A stretch of 8,770 nucleotides of DNA from an uncultured Bacteroidota bacterium (GCA_903912405.1 CAIWHF010000131.1:1-8770), one strand, 5' to 3'; counted from the stretch's first letter, positions 1 to 6,831 are shown. Translations and numbers: made by a program. The notes: generated from the letters alone by a model not told the origin.

Positions 1-1287
1 TTTACCCGTAGGTAGCAAATAACATCTTGGTTGTGAAGCAAATCGTTCTAATAACTTATGATACTTAGGTAATAAATATTCCCAAACTAAGGTCTTAATT
101 TCATCATTTGGCTGATCTTTTAAAACCGTTCTATAATCATCATCCATGAAATCGCCAAAGGGTATATTCTTTTTGATATACTTCAGTAATTCATCTGGCA
201 ATAATTTTCGTAAAGCTGGTATTAATTCTCTATCATGCTCATGATAACCCGCAGCATTAATATATTGAATTAAAGGCATGCGCTCAATCTCACTAACGAA
301 GGCTGTTAAAGATTCATTACAAACACCGGCAATCAACTCCCATGACACACCTGGAAACCAATCTACATTTGGATCTATAACGATAGCTAGTCGCTTCTCT
401 TCTGTTTCTTGCTTTACCTTATCTGCTTTAGGTGCAATTTGGTTTTCAATAGCACTTGAGGCTAAATTGCTTTTACTTACACTATTAGTTTGAACAACAA
501 TTTTTTGAATACTGGTATCTAAAACACGTAAAAATATTTTTCCATCTTGGTGCACAAATTCAAACTTGCCCGTCAAGTCATCCTTTAAGCTATAACCATA
601 TTGTTTTAAAAGTAAATTCTTTTGCGAATCCCAATTACGCATGCTAGCAAAATATTGGGTGCCATGTGTAAATAACACTTGCATAAACAAGGCTGCTTTA
701 TGCACACACAATGGATGATCTACCTCTTCGCAAGGACAAGTAGTATCAAAAAATCGTTCTTCATTTTGCTTCAATACCACCGAAAAAACGTGGCCATCAA
801 CTTGTACATTAGCCGCTAAAGTATCCCCCTCTTTTATATTGATGTCGCATTGTTTTTTATGAGCAATTTCCTCTGCCGATCTCATAATTTGTTCCGAGGT
901 AAATAGGCGCATCATTTGCTTTGTTACCTGGCGCATGCGCACCACCGAATGCGCTTGATTGAACTTTGTTTGTGAACTTTCAAAAAAACCACTCAACATA
1001 AGATCATTCATCTGAAATAATGCAGCCACTTCATGCCTACAAATTTCGCCCATATTATAGGGGCATTGACAACGAACTTTTAGTTCTTCAGGATGATTAT
1101 ATCTAGAAATAGTAACAGTATAAAAATTTTGATACATGTCGTTTTTAACGCGAAAACGAACTTGTTCGATAATAGCATCTACATCTATCAAGGTAACTCC
1201 CTGTGTAAAAAATATTTTTTTTCCTCTTTTTACAACTTCTTCAGTTCCAAAGTTGTAAACGTGTTTTAATAGTGGTGGTAATGACAT
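1..1287 (-). CDS. Tandem SWIM zinc-finger protein, probable N-terminal part of a SNF2-family helicase (3' end outside window)
   Basis: An open frame of 429 codons runs from ATG at 1287 to the left edge without a stop, so the C-terminus is missing. Two SWIM-type motifs (CxC-x7-CxH) are visible: C73, C75, C83, H85 and C184, C186, C194, H196. The spacing is identical in both, and each is followed by a hydrophobic helix (EVAAL, KAAL). SWIM motifs bind zinc and mediate DNA or protein contacts. The later part (about 300-429) is a charged, mostly helical region ending in CYLLPTGK. I infer that it leads into a SNF2 ATPase, because many Bacteroidota SWIM proteins have that architecture; no helicase motif lies inside the window. 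The start is well supported: an in-frame TAG lies 43 nt upstream (1332-1330) with no other ATG between. The gene is transcribed away from the upstream operon, in the same direction, across a 100-nt gap, so it may have its own promoter. It could instead be a stand-alone SWIM protein. Confidence 0.8.
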   Translation of the reverse strand, partial: MSLPPLLKHVYNFGTEEVVKRGKKIFFTQGVTLIDVDAIIEQVRFRVKNDMYQNFYTVTISRYNHPEELKVRCQCPYNMGEICRHEVAALFQMNDLMLSGFFESSQTKFNQAHSVVRMRQVTKQMMRLFTSEQIMRSAEEIAHKKQCDINIKEGDTLAANVQVDGHVFSVVLKQNEERFFDTTCPCEEVDHPLCVHKAALFMQVLFTHGTQYFASMRNWDSQKNLLLKQYGYSLKDDLTGKFEFVHQDGKIFLRVLDTSIQKIVVQTNSVSKSNLASSAIENQIAPKADKVKQETEEKRLAIVIDPNVDWFPGVSWELIAGVCNESLTAFVSEIERMPLIQYINAAGYHEHDRELIPALRKLLPDELLKYIKKNIPFGDFMDDDYRTVLKDQPNDEIKTLVWEYLLPKYHKLLERFASQPRCYLLPTGK

Positions 1288-1319
1288 GTAGATGGAGCTA
1301 ATTCGAAAAATGCAAGATG

Positions 1320-1327
1320 TAAAGATA
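1320..1327 (-). promoter_or_regulatory. Possible -7 box for the SWIM gene
   Basis: Minus-strand TATCTTTA matches 7 of 8 positions of the Bacteroidota -7 consensus TAnnTTTG and lies 32 nt before the ATG at 1287, a plausible leader length. I found no matching TTG -33 element at the usual spacing, and such matches are common in AT-rich DNA, so this is weak. Confidence 0.25.
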
Positions 1328-1341
1328 CACTATTTTTTTCT

Positions 1342-1360
1342 TATTTTATCTTGTAAAATA
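1342..1360. other. AT-only perfect inverted repeat in the 100-nt gap between permease and SWIM genes
   Basis: TATTTTA (1342-1348) and TAAAATA (1354-1360) form a perfect 7-bp palindrome around a 5-nt loop. It sits 28 nt beyond the permease stop codon. Read in the permease direction it is followed by A residues rather than a T run, and it has no G:C pairs, so it does not fit an intrinsic terminator. It may be chance, or an operator for the SWIM gene. Confidence 0.3.
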
Positions 1361-1387
1361 TCAACATAAAAGTGCCCCCAGAGTTTG

Positions 1388-2443
1388 TTAGGAATGCTTA
1401 ATACGAGGGTCTAACTGAGCATACAAAAGCTCGGTAAGCATACTAATTACGATGAAAATAAATGCTGTTAATAAAACCGCCCCCATCACTACTGGGAAAT
1501 CAAAATTATTAAGTGCATCAACGGTAATTTTTCCAATACCCTTCCATGCAAAAATATATTCGATAAAGAAAGAACCGGCTAACAACTCTGCCAACCAACC
1601 ACTCACTGCAGTAAGCACTGGATTTAAAGCATTCCGAAGGGCGTGATTAATGACTACTTTATAGGTACTGAGCCCTTTTGCATAGGCAGTTCTGATATAA
1701 TCTTGGCTCAATATTTCCAACATTGCATTGCGGGTAAGCTGGGTTATAACAGCAAGCGGACGAATGCCTAAAGCCATTGTAGGTAAAATTAAATTCTTCA
1801 GTTGCACATTTGGCAATCCGGTAATGGGATCATAAATAAGAAGACTACCCATCATTTCCAAGCCAGTTAAAGCATGCCATACATAACCAAATAAATAAGC
1901 TATTAAAAGTGCAACAAAAAAAGAGGGCATAGAAATTCCAAAAACAGTAAACATAACAATGCATTTGTCGACCCAAGTTTGCACACGCAAGGCTGCCCAA
2001 ACGCCTAAGGCAATACCCGTAAAACAAGCAAACAGTATAGCTGCAAAAGCAAGGACTAATGTGCCTGGCAAAGCACTTAAAAGCATATCACTAACTTTCT
2101 TCTTGGTAATATAAGAGCGCCCTAAATAAGGAAATTTCAATGCCCAAACTGTATTATTATCTTTATAAATTGGATAATATTCATAATTCCTAGATTGGGC
2201 ATCGGACGAGCTGATAAGGGCTATGGGAGATAAATCATTTAAATACAAAACGTATCGTTTCCATACTGGCTCATCTAAATGCAAGGCTTTTTTAGCCTGT
2301 TCTAATGAGGCCGCATTGGTTCTTTGTCCAACTAACAGCTTTGACGGATCGCTAGACAGCGCGTTAAATAATACAAAAACAATACTTACTACCCCAAAAA
2401 GGATAATCAATTGATAGGCTATTTTCTTAAGTATAAAAAACAA
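1388..2443 (-). CDS. DppB/OppB-type ABC transporter permease (peptide/nickel family)
   Basis: This 351-aa inner-membrane protein matches the DppB/OppB permease family, which imports peptides, nickel or similar solutes together with a second permease, ATPases and a binding protein. The first membrane segment spans about residues 10-29. Five more follow within about 121-342. The cytoplasmic EAA loop, which contacts the ATPase, is clear at about 249-275 (RTAYAKGLS, then HALRNALNPVLT). The C-terminus LDPRIKH is also typical. The start codon is TTG at 2443-2441. An in-frame TAG lies directly upstream, and the N-terminus aligns well with the family, so no ATG is available or needed. It is longer than common relatives (about 305-340 aa) because of an extended periplasmic loop at about 70-108. 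It is the last gene of a three-gene operon, 6 nt after the DoxX-like gene. No partner permease, ATPase or binding protein lies in the window, so the substrate is unknown. Confidence 0.93.
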   Translation of the reverse strand: MFFILKKIAYQLIILFGVVSIVFVLFNALSSDPSKLLVGQRTNAASLEQAKKALHLDEPVWKRYVLYLNDLSPIALISSSDAQSRNYEYYPIYKDNNTVWALKFPYLGRSYITKKKVSDMLLSALPGTLVLAFAAILFACFTGIALGVWAALRVQTWVDKCIVMFTVFGISMPSFFVALLIAYLFGYVWHALTGLEMMGSLLIYDPITGLPNVQLKNLILPTMALGIRPLAVITQLTRNAMLEILSQDYIRTAYAKGLSTYKVVINHALRNALNPVLTAVSGWLAELLAGSFFIEYIFAWKGIGKITVDALNNFDFPVVMGAVLLTAFIFIVISMLTELLYAQLDPRIKHS

Positions 2444-2449
2444 CTAAAC

Positions 2450-3592
2450 TTAATTAGATATCGATGATATTGTAATCGTACTATCTTTAATGGTGCAAGA
2501 AGATGGCAAATCGGCGTAGCCCCATTTCCCAATAATGGTACCCTTCTGCAACACCATTAACCCAGGATTGCTGCGCATAGCCGTTTTACTCTCCGTGCCA
2601 TCAAATTGCATCATTTGAATGGCTTCTAAACCCCATTTCGTTTGGAATGCCCTGGTAGCTTCTCTACTTCCTGAACTAAAAATATAACAAGCTGCACCTT
2701 GTTGTGTAGCACTTTTCAATAAACCAGCCACTTCTTTCATCTTATCTTCATGTGCAGTAGCCGGATCTTTTACAAATAATATAAGAGTAGGAGCAACTTC
2801 TTGTAAGATGGCTGCTGTATAATCATTTCCATCAACATCATTAACGGCAAATCCTTTTATCTCTGGCTCCGCATTGCCTTTTTTAACTAATTGGGTTTTG
2901 CTATCTACAAATTTCCAAGTAGTATCTTGCCACGGATAATTTTGCATGGTATAGGTTTGCTGTTTACCATTTTTCTCATAAATCATCACCGTTTCAAACT
3001 GATCTGGAATTGACCCTGAAGGCACTTTCATTTTTTCTTCAATATTATTGCCTACTTTATAGGCTAAACAATCTTTAAAAGGCAAATGTTTTAAAACATA
3101 AAATTGAACACCAAACGAAGCCACACTAACCACTACCAATAAAAAAATACTCCATTGTTTACTAAATAAGGAAGTCACTTTCTTTCTATATACAAACAAT
3201 ATTATAATGAAAATAAAAAGTGCCACATCTTTTACAAAAGTCTCTGTATTGCTTATTTTGATACAATCTCCAAAACAACCACACTCTTTTATATTGCCTG
3301 TAAATAAAGCATATGCCGTAAGAAACGTAAACAGCGCAATTAGTAATAACAATAAGAATGAAAATAATTCATATGCATAACCAAGTATCACCGCTACGCC
3401 TGCAATAATTTCAAAGGCTATCATGCAAATAGAAAAAACTAAGGCCATGGGTATGAATGCCGTCATGTGTAAGACCTCAAAAAACTCCGTCATCTTATAG
3501 CTTAAACCCAATGGATCATTAGCTTTTATTAAACCTGAGAAAATAAACAAAACCCCAACGAGAATGCGTAATAGAATTAAAAAATATTTCAT
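2450..3592 (-). CDS. DoxX/MauE-like membrane protein with thioredoxin-like C-terminus (BT_3928 family)
   Basis: This 380-aa protein has an N-terminal DoxX/MauE-like four-helix membrane domain (about 1-136), starting with the family pattern RILVGVLFIFSGLIKANDP. A cysteine-rich CGCFGDC motif (C104, C106, C110) follows the third helix. This arrangement is characteristic of the BT_3928 family, conserved in Bacteroidota. A further membrane segment at about 148-166 leads to a soluble part with C175 and a GNNI segment, then a thioredoxin-like fold at about 243-365 (ending SNPGLMVL, with the probable cis-proline P343, and GKWGY). The normal CxxC site is absent: the corresponding position reads FVKD at 273-276. 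The protein may therefore handle redox partners through the membrane cysteines, or serve as a scaffold; its function is unknown. It lies 9 nt after the DUF1599 gene and 6 nt before the permease, all on the minus strand, so co-transcription is likely. Confidence 0.9.
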   Translation of the reverse strand: MKYFLILLRILVGVLFIFSGLIKANDPLGLSYKMTEFFEVLHMTAFIPMALVFSICMIAFEIIAGVAVILGYAYELFSFLLLLLIALFTFLTAYALFTGNIKECGCFGDCIKISNTETFVKDVALFIFIIILFVYRKKVTSLFSKQWSIFLLVVVSVASFGVQFYVLKHLPFKDCLAYKVGNNIEEKMKVPSGSIPDQFETVMIYEKNGKQQTYTMQNYPWQDTTWKFVDSKTQLVKKGNAEPEIKGFAVNDVDGNDYTAAILQEVAPTLILFVKDPATAHEDKMKEVAGLLKSATQQGAACYIFSSGSREATRAFQTKWGLEAIQMMQFDGTESKTAMRSNPGLMVLQKGTIIGKWGYADLPSSCTIKDSTITISSISN

Positions 3593-3601
3593 AATTGAAT
3601 T

Positions 3602-4147
3602 TTATTTAGATAAATAGTTTGCGTTAATTAAAGCGAAAATGGCATAATTGATAATGTCAGCAAAATTAGCATCAATACCTTCTGAAACTTGAGTTTTGCC
3701 ATCATTAGCTAAAATCTGTTTTATGCGTAATAGTTTTACTAAAATAAGATCAACAAAAGATGCTTGATTCATTTCTCGCCATGCTTCTCCATAATCGTGA
3801 TTTTTTTGCATCATTAAATCCTCTACATGTTGAGCTTGTGTCTGATAATTTGTATTAGCGGCCGCTAAAGTTAAGTCCACAGGCGTTTCCTCCGATAAGC
3901 CTCCTTGTATTAATGCAATGATACCATAATTAACAATACCTACAAATTCACTGTCTATGGAATCGCCAATTTTCTGCGTTCCCGTCTCTTGAATTTGTCG
4001 AATTCGACTGGCTTTAATGTATATTTGATCTACAATTGATATGGGTCGTAGCATTCTCCAAGAAGTACCATAATCACGAGTTTTTTTCTCAAATAATTCG
4101 TGACAATGCGTAATCACTTCTCGATATTGCTTTAAGGTTTGATTCAT
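3602..4147 (-). CDS. DUF1599 (Nmad1-type) protein with two internal repeats
   Basis: This 181-aa, mostly helical protein consists of two copies of one module. Copy 1 (about 12-81) and copy 2 (about 105-175) share the pattern K-x2-DYG-x2-W (D25/W30 and D118/W123), a central helix ending RIRQI or RIKQI, and a closing segment ID-x2-F-x2-I-x-NY-x-I-x-ALI. The offset is 93-94 residues. This matches DUF1599 (PF07659), which I recall being proposed as a nucleotide-modification-associated domain; no reaction is established. The repeated acidic and aromatic residues suggest a paired ligand site, which is inference. It is the first gene of the operon with the DoxX-like protein and permease, and diverges from folP across 32 nt. 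Proximity to folP and the DoxX-like gene is, from memory, common in Bacteroidota. Confidence 0.9.
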   Translation of the reverse strand: MNQTLKQYREVITHCHELFEKKTRDYGTSWRMLRPISIVDQIYIKASRIRQIQETGTQKIGDSIDSEFVGIVNYGIIALIQGGLSEETPVDLTLAAANTNYQTQAQHVEDLMMQKNHDYGEAWREMNQASFVDLILVKLLRIKQILANDGKTQVSEGIDANFADIINYAIFALINANYLSK

Positions 4148-4165
4148 GGACTAAAAATACTGCTT

Positions 4166-4173
4166 TAAATTTA
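4166..4173 (+). promoter_or_regulatory. Possible -7 box for folP
   Basis: TAAATTTA matches 7 of 8 positions of TAnnTTTG. A TTTG at 4138-4141, inside the DUF1599 start region, lies 24 nt upstream, slightly longer than usual. Transcription would begin near the ATG at 4180, so the mRNA would be nearly leaderless. The call is weak because the gap is extremely AT-rich. Confidence 0.22.
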
Positions 4174-4179
4174 AAAATT

Positions 4180-5028
4180 ATGCTCAAAAATACACAATTA
4201 CCAATACAAAATACCTTGCAATCTAAAGGGGCAATTTTAGACCTAAGCAAACCTGTAGTTATGGGTATTATTAATTTGAATGAGGCATCCTTTTATGCTA
4301 ATAGCCGAATCACTAATGCGGAAGAAGCACTTGTAAAAGCTACGCAAATGTTGGAAGAAGGGGCAAAAATTATTGATTTAGGAGCAGCCTCAAGCAAACC
4401 TGGCGAACCGATTTCATCTCCTGACCAAGAAATTGAAGTACTTATTCCAGCTATTGAACGCATTAAGAAACACCATCCTTCTTGTTGGATATCGGTAGAC
4501 ACCTACCATAGTAAAGTTGCAAAGGCAAGCATACATGCTGGCGCAGATATGATAAATGATATTAGCGCTGGACTAATCGATGAAAACATGCTGCCATGCA
4601 TAGCTGAATTACAAGTACCCTACTGCATGATGCACTTAATAGGTACTCCGGATACCATGCAATCTAATTGCCACTACGATGATCTTGAAGCAGCTGTATT
4701 AGCTTATTTTATGGAACGAATTAAAACCGCCGAAAGCTATGGCATTAAAGATATCATCGTAGATCCAGGGTTTGGATTTTCTAAGGATACTAATCAAAAT
4801 TTTGAATTACTAAAAGAATTACGATTTCTTGAAATACTCGGGAAACCTATATTAGTTGGGCTCTCTAGGAAATCTATGATCTATAAATCACTTGATTGCA
4901 AAGCAGAAGATACACTCAACGGCACTACCGCATTACATGTTGTAGCCTTACAACAAGGAGCAAAAATATTGCGCGTTCATGATGTAAAAGAAGCCGTTGA
5001 AGTTATTCAATTAATGGAGTTATTGTAA
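4180..5028 (+). CDS. folP: Dihydropteroate synthase with non-canonical loop 1
   Basis: This 282-aa TIM-barrel enzyme condenses p-aminobenzoate (pABA) with hydroxymethyl-dihydropterin diphosphate in folate synthesis. Its length equals that of E. coli FolP. Most signature residues are present: VMGIIN with N32 (Mg2+ ligand), SVDT with D107, INDISAG with N126, DPGFGF with D195 and K202, GLSRKS with K231, and RVHD with R265 and H267. Two substrate-site loops differ from the usual pattern. Loop 1 reads N-L-N-E-A-S-F, where most enzymes have N-V/L-T-P-D-S-F. Loop 2 reads S-S-K-P-G at 71-75, where arginine normally occupies the lysine position. The rest of the frame is intact, so I expect an active enzyme, possibly with altered sulfonamide or pABA binding (inference). 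The ATG at 4180 is 32 nt from the divergent DUF1599 start. The stop codon is 3 nt from the stop of the convergent outer-membrane gene. Confidence 0.94.
   Translation: MLKNTQLPIQNTLQSKGAILDLSKPVVMGIINLNEASFYANSRITNAEEALVKATQMLEEGAKIIDLGAASSKPGEPISSPDQEIEVLIPAIERIKKHHPSCWISVDTYHSKVAKASIHAGADMINDISAGLIDENMLPCIAELQVPYCMMHLIGTPDTMQSNCHYDDLEAAVLAYFMERIKTAESYGIKDIIVDPGFGFSKDTNQNFELLKELRFLEILGKPILVGLSRKSMIYKSLDCKAEDTLNGTTALHVVALQQGAKILRVHDVKEAVEVIQLMELL
4185..4192 (-). promoter_or_regulatory. Candidate -7 box of the DUF1599-DoxX-permease operon, inside the folP coding start
   Basis: Minus-strand TATTTTTG matches the Bacteroidota -7 consensus TAnnTTTG perfectly. It would place transcription start near 4178, giving a leader of about 30 nt before the ATG at 4147. 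It lies within codons 2-5 of folP, which is unavoidable because the intergenic gap is only 32 nt. A TTTG at 4210-4207 is only 14 nt upstream, shorter than the usual -33 spacing, so support is moderate. Confidence 0.4.
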
Positions 5029-5031
5029 AGC

Positions 5032-5658
5032 TTATTTGATATAACCAAATTTCAAACCAAATTGCACCAAGGCTTCGCGATCAGTAGCAATAGCATTTAA
5101 TGAATTTAAATACGTATAGCCTATACCAAATTCAACACCGAAATAGAAATTATTAGTTGGGCGTACATTCAATGAGTTAGTAATAAGCATGCCAAATTTA
5201 AAAGCATTTAAATTAGAGGAAGTTTTATAATCAAAGACATAATTATAAGGGCTTAAAGTGTCTACTTTGTAATAAGTTGTTGTTTGATTCTGCTTACCTA
5301 AAGCCATTACTAAAGATGCACCTACAGCATAAGATACACGCTTGTTAGAACCTCCAGGATAAACTTTAATTCCCGGATAGGCATTGAAATACGTTAGATT
5401 TCTGCTGGTAGTTGATTGGGATGAAAAATAGGAATTATAATAATTGTTTCTTTCCACTTCAGGAAAAGCAATTGATATAGGAAGATACAAACTAAAAATC
5501 CCCTTCGTATCTAAGAAATGCTCATAAGAAAAAGCAATACCAATATTCTCTTCCGATACATGAAACGGATTAAATCCATATATACTAACAGGCTTTTTTT
5601 CTTGAGCCCAACTAAATGAAGCTGATAATAACAAAACGGATAACAATATTTTTTTCAT
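5032..5658 (-). CDS. Secreted small beta-barrel protein, probable outer-membrane protein of unknown function
   Basis: This 208-aa protein starts with a clear signal peptide: KK, a hydrophobic core, then SFSWA before QE, with likely signal peptidase I cleavage after A18. No lipobox cysteine is present. The mature part alternates aromatic/hydrophobic and polar residues in strands rich in Y, F, N and G, such as NIGIAFSYEHF, YFGVEFGIGYTYL and a terminal VQFGLKFGYIK. That pattern suits a small outer-membrane beta-barrel of about eight strands, similar in general form to many uncharacterised Bacteroidota proteins. I cannot name a specific family or ligand. It starts 2 nt after the stop of the acetyltransferase gene, so the two are almost certainly co-transcribed. 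Its stop faces the folP stop across 3 nt. Confidence 0.82.
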   Translation of the reverse strand: MKKILLSVLLLSASFSWAQEKKPVSIYGFNPFHVSEENIGIAFSYEHFLDTKGIFSLYLPISIAFPEVERNNYYNSYFSSQSTTSRNLTYFNAYPGIKVYPGGSNKRVSYAVGASLVMALGKQNQTTTYYKVDTLSPYNYVFDYKTSSNLNAFKFGMLITNSLNVRPTNNFYFGVEFGIGYTYLNSLNAIATDREALVQFGLKFGYIK

Positions 5659-5660
5659 AC

Positions 5661-6815
5661 TTAAATAGTTTTATGTCTTACAAATGGTTTAGTGCTATCA
5701 AATAAAAAGCGATAGGTACTTAGTATTCTGCTCCTATGCGTACCCAAACTCTCCGCAATATTAATCATTTTTGGATTAAAATCGCCAATCCATTGCATCT
5801 CAAAATCGGTATAGTTTTTAGCATGCTGTTTTATAAATTCAGCTCCTTCTACAATCATAAACGCATCAATTCCTTTTCCTTGATATGCCGGGACAATACC
5901 AAACACTAAGCCAACAAATCGATTATTGGTAGCGAACATTTTTAAGAATAGAAAATACAATTTATATAACAATGAAAAATGACCATTCATTTTTTTAAAC
6001 CATTGATTTAGGTCGGGCAGATTAATCCAAAATGCGATAGGCTCATCATTATGGAAAACAAACCAATTAAGTCGTTCGTCCATAACGGGTTTCATTGTTT
6101 TAAATAATTTGACAACTTGCTTTTCTTCTAGTTCTTTCCCGCCACCATGACTTGCCCAGGCTTTATTATAAATAATAGTGAAGTCTTTTGCATACTTTTC
6201 TAAAGCACGCTTTTTCATATGAATTGCTTTATATGATTTATCTAAAGAAATCTCTGCATGGCGTTGATAAAACTTATCTTGTAACTTATTATCTACCGAC
6301 AATGCATAACAATGCTGATGGAAATAGGGTTGAAACCCATAAGCTTCAAACAGTTGTTGATAATAAGGCGGATTATAATTCATTCCATATAGCGGCTCAT
6401 GAAATCCTTCTACCAATAAACCCCACCATTTATCTCGCTCACCAAAATTAATGGGTCCATCCATAGCCTCCATTCCCTGCTCCTGCAACCAATTTTTACA
6501 ATGATTAAAAATAAAATCTGCTGCCTTTTGATCATTTATACATTCAAAAAAACCTATCCCGCCAGTTGGTTGTGCTTCTTTATATTGGCGATTTACGAAT
6601 GCTGCAACTCTGCCGATACATTCCTCAGCATCATTCAATAATAACCACCGTTTCGCCACACCTCGTTTAAAAAATTTATTTTTTTGCTCATCAAAAACCT
6701 CTTCAATATCCTTATCTAATGGACGAATCCATTGCGAGTCTTGGGCATTGATAGTAATCGCTATTTTTAAAAAGTTTTTTTTATCCTTGCTGGTTTGCAC
6801 TTCGTGCATTCTCAT
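5661..6815 (-). CDS. GNAT-like acetyltransferase family protein, two GNAT-type halves
   Basis: This 384-aa cytoplasmic protein shows two GNAT-like halves. The N-terminal half (about 55-170) has a GRVAAFVNRQY strand, GGIGFFEC at 85-91, and a conserved-looking stretch GPINFGERDKWWG at 120-132 followed by YGMNYNPPYY at 143-152. The C-terminal half (about 250-371) contains VPAYQGKGID at 308-317, which resembles the acetyl-CoA pyrophosphate-binding loop (Q/R-x2-G-x-G/A) of GNAT enzymes. It ends with an FNPKMINIAESLG segment, typical of the last GNAT helix. The substrate is unknown. The fold assignment is from motifs only. ATG at 6815 (MRM) is chosen; ATG at 6809 is also possible. It heads a two-gene operon with the beta-barrel gene (2-nt gap) and diverges from the VWA gene across 108 nt. 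Confidence 0.78.
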   Translation of the reverse strand: MRMHEVQTSKDKKNFLKIAITINAQDSQWIRPLDKDIEEVFDEQKNKFFKRGVAKRWLLLNDAEECIGRVAAFVNRQYKEAQPTGGIGFFECINDQKAADFIFNHCKNWLQEQGMEAMDGPINFGERDKWWGLLVEGFHEPLYGMNYNPPYYQQLFEAYGFQPYFHQHCYALSVDNKLQDKFYQRHAEISLDKSYKAIHMKKRALEKYAKDFTIIYNKAWASHGGGKELEEKQVVKLFKTMKPVMDERLNWFVFHNDEPIAFWINLPDLNQWFKKMNGHFSLLYKLYFLFLKMFATNNRFVGLVFGIVPAYQGKGIDAFMIVEGAEFIKQHAKNYTDFEMQWIGDFNPKMINIAESLGTHRSRILSTYRFLFDSTKPFVRHKTI

Positions 6816-6831
6816 AACTTCTGATTTTAAT

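Noticed and set aside
278..493. 71-codon plus-strand open frame
   Set aside because: It lies opposite the SWIM gene, which has a continuous 429-codon frame with recognisable motifs; the plus frame resembles no family.
1..1287. SWIM gene as a transposase (MULE type)
   Set aside because: MULE transposases carry a DDE catalytic core before one C-terminal SWIM motif; here two motifs are N-terminal and no inverted repeats are visible.
1342..1360. AT palindrome as terminator of the three-gene operon
   Set aside because: The stem has no G:C pairs, and in the operon's direction it is followed by A residues instead of T residues.
1452..2414. Short open frames at 1452-1646 and 2223-2414 (plus) and 1845-2027 (minus)
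   Set aside because: All overlap the ABC permease in other frames and show no family resemblance; they are shadows.
4293..4502. 69-codon minus-strand frame inside folP
   Set aside because: It is antisense to well-conserved FolP motifs and has no recognisable features.
4180..5028. folP as an acquired sulfonamide-resistance (sul) gene
   Set aside because: It has the chromosomal NDISAG motif rather than the GFP-type insertion I recall in Sul enzymes, its composition matches its neighbours, and no mobile element is nearby.
6188..6451. 87-codon plus-strand frame inside the acetyltransferase gene
   Set aside because: It is antisense to the gene with clear GNAT-like motifs; no signal peptide or domain is visible.
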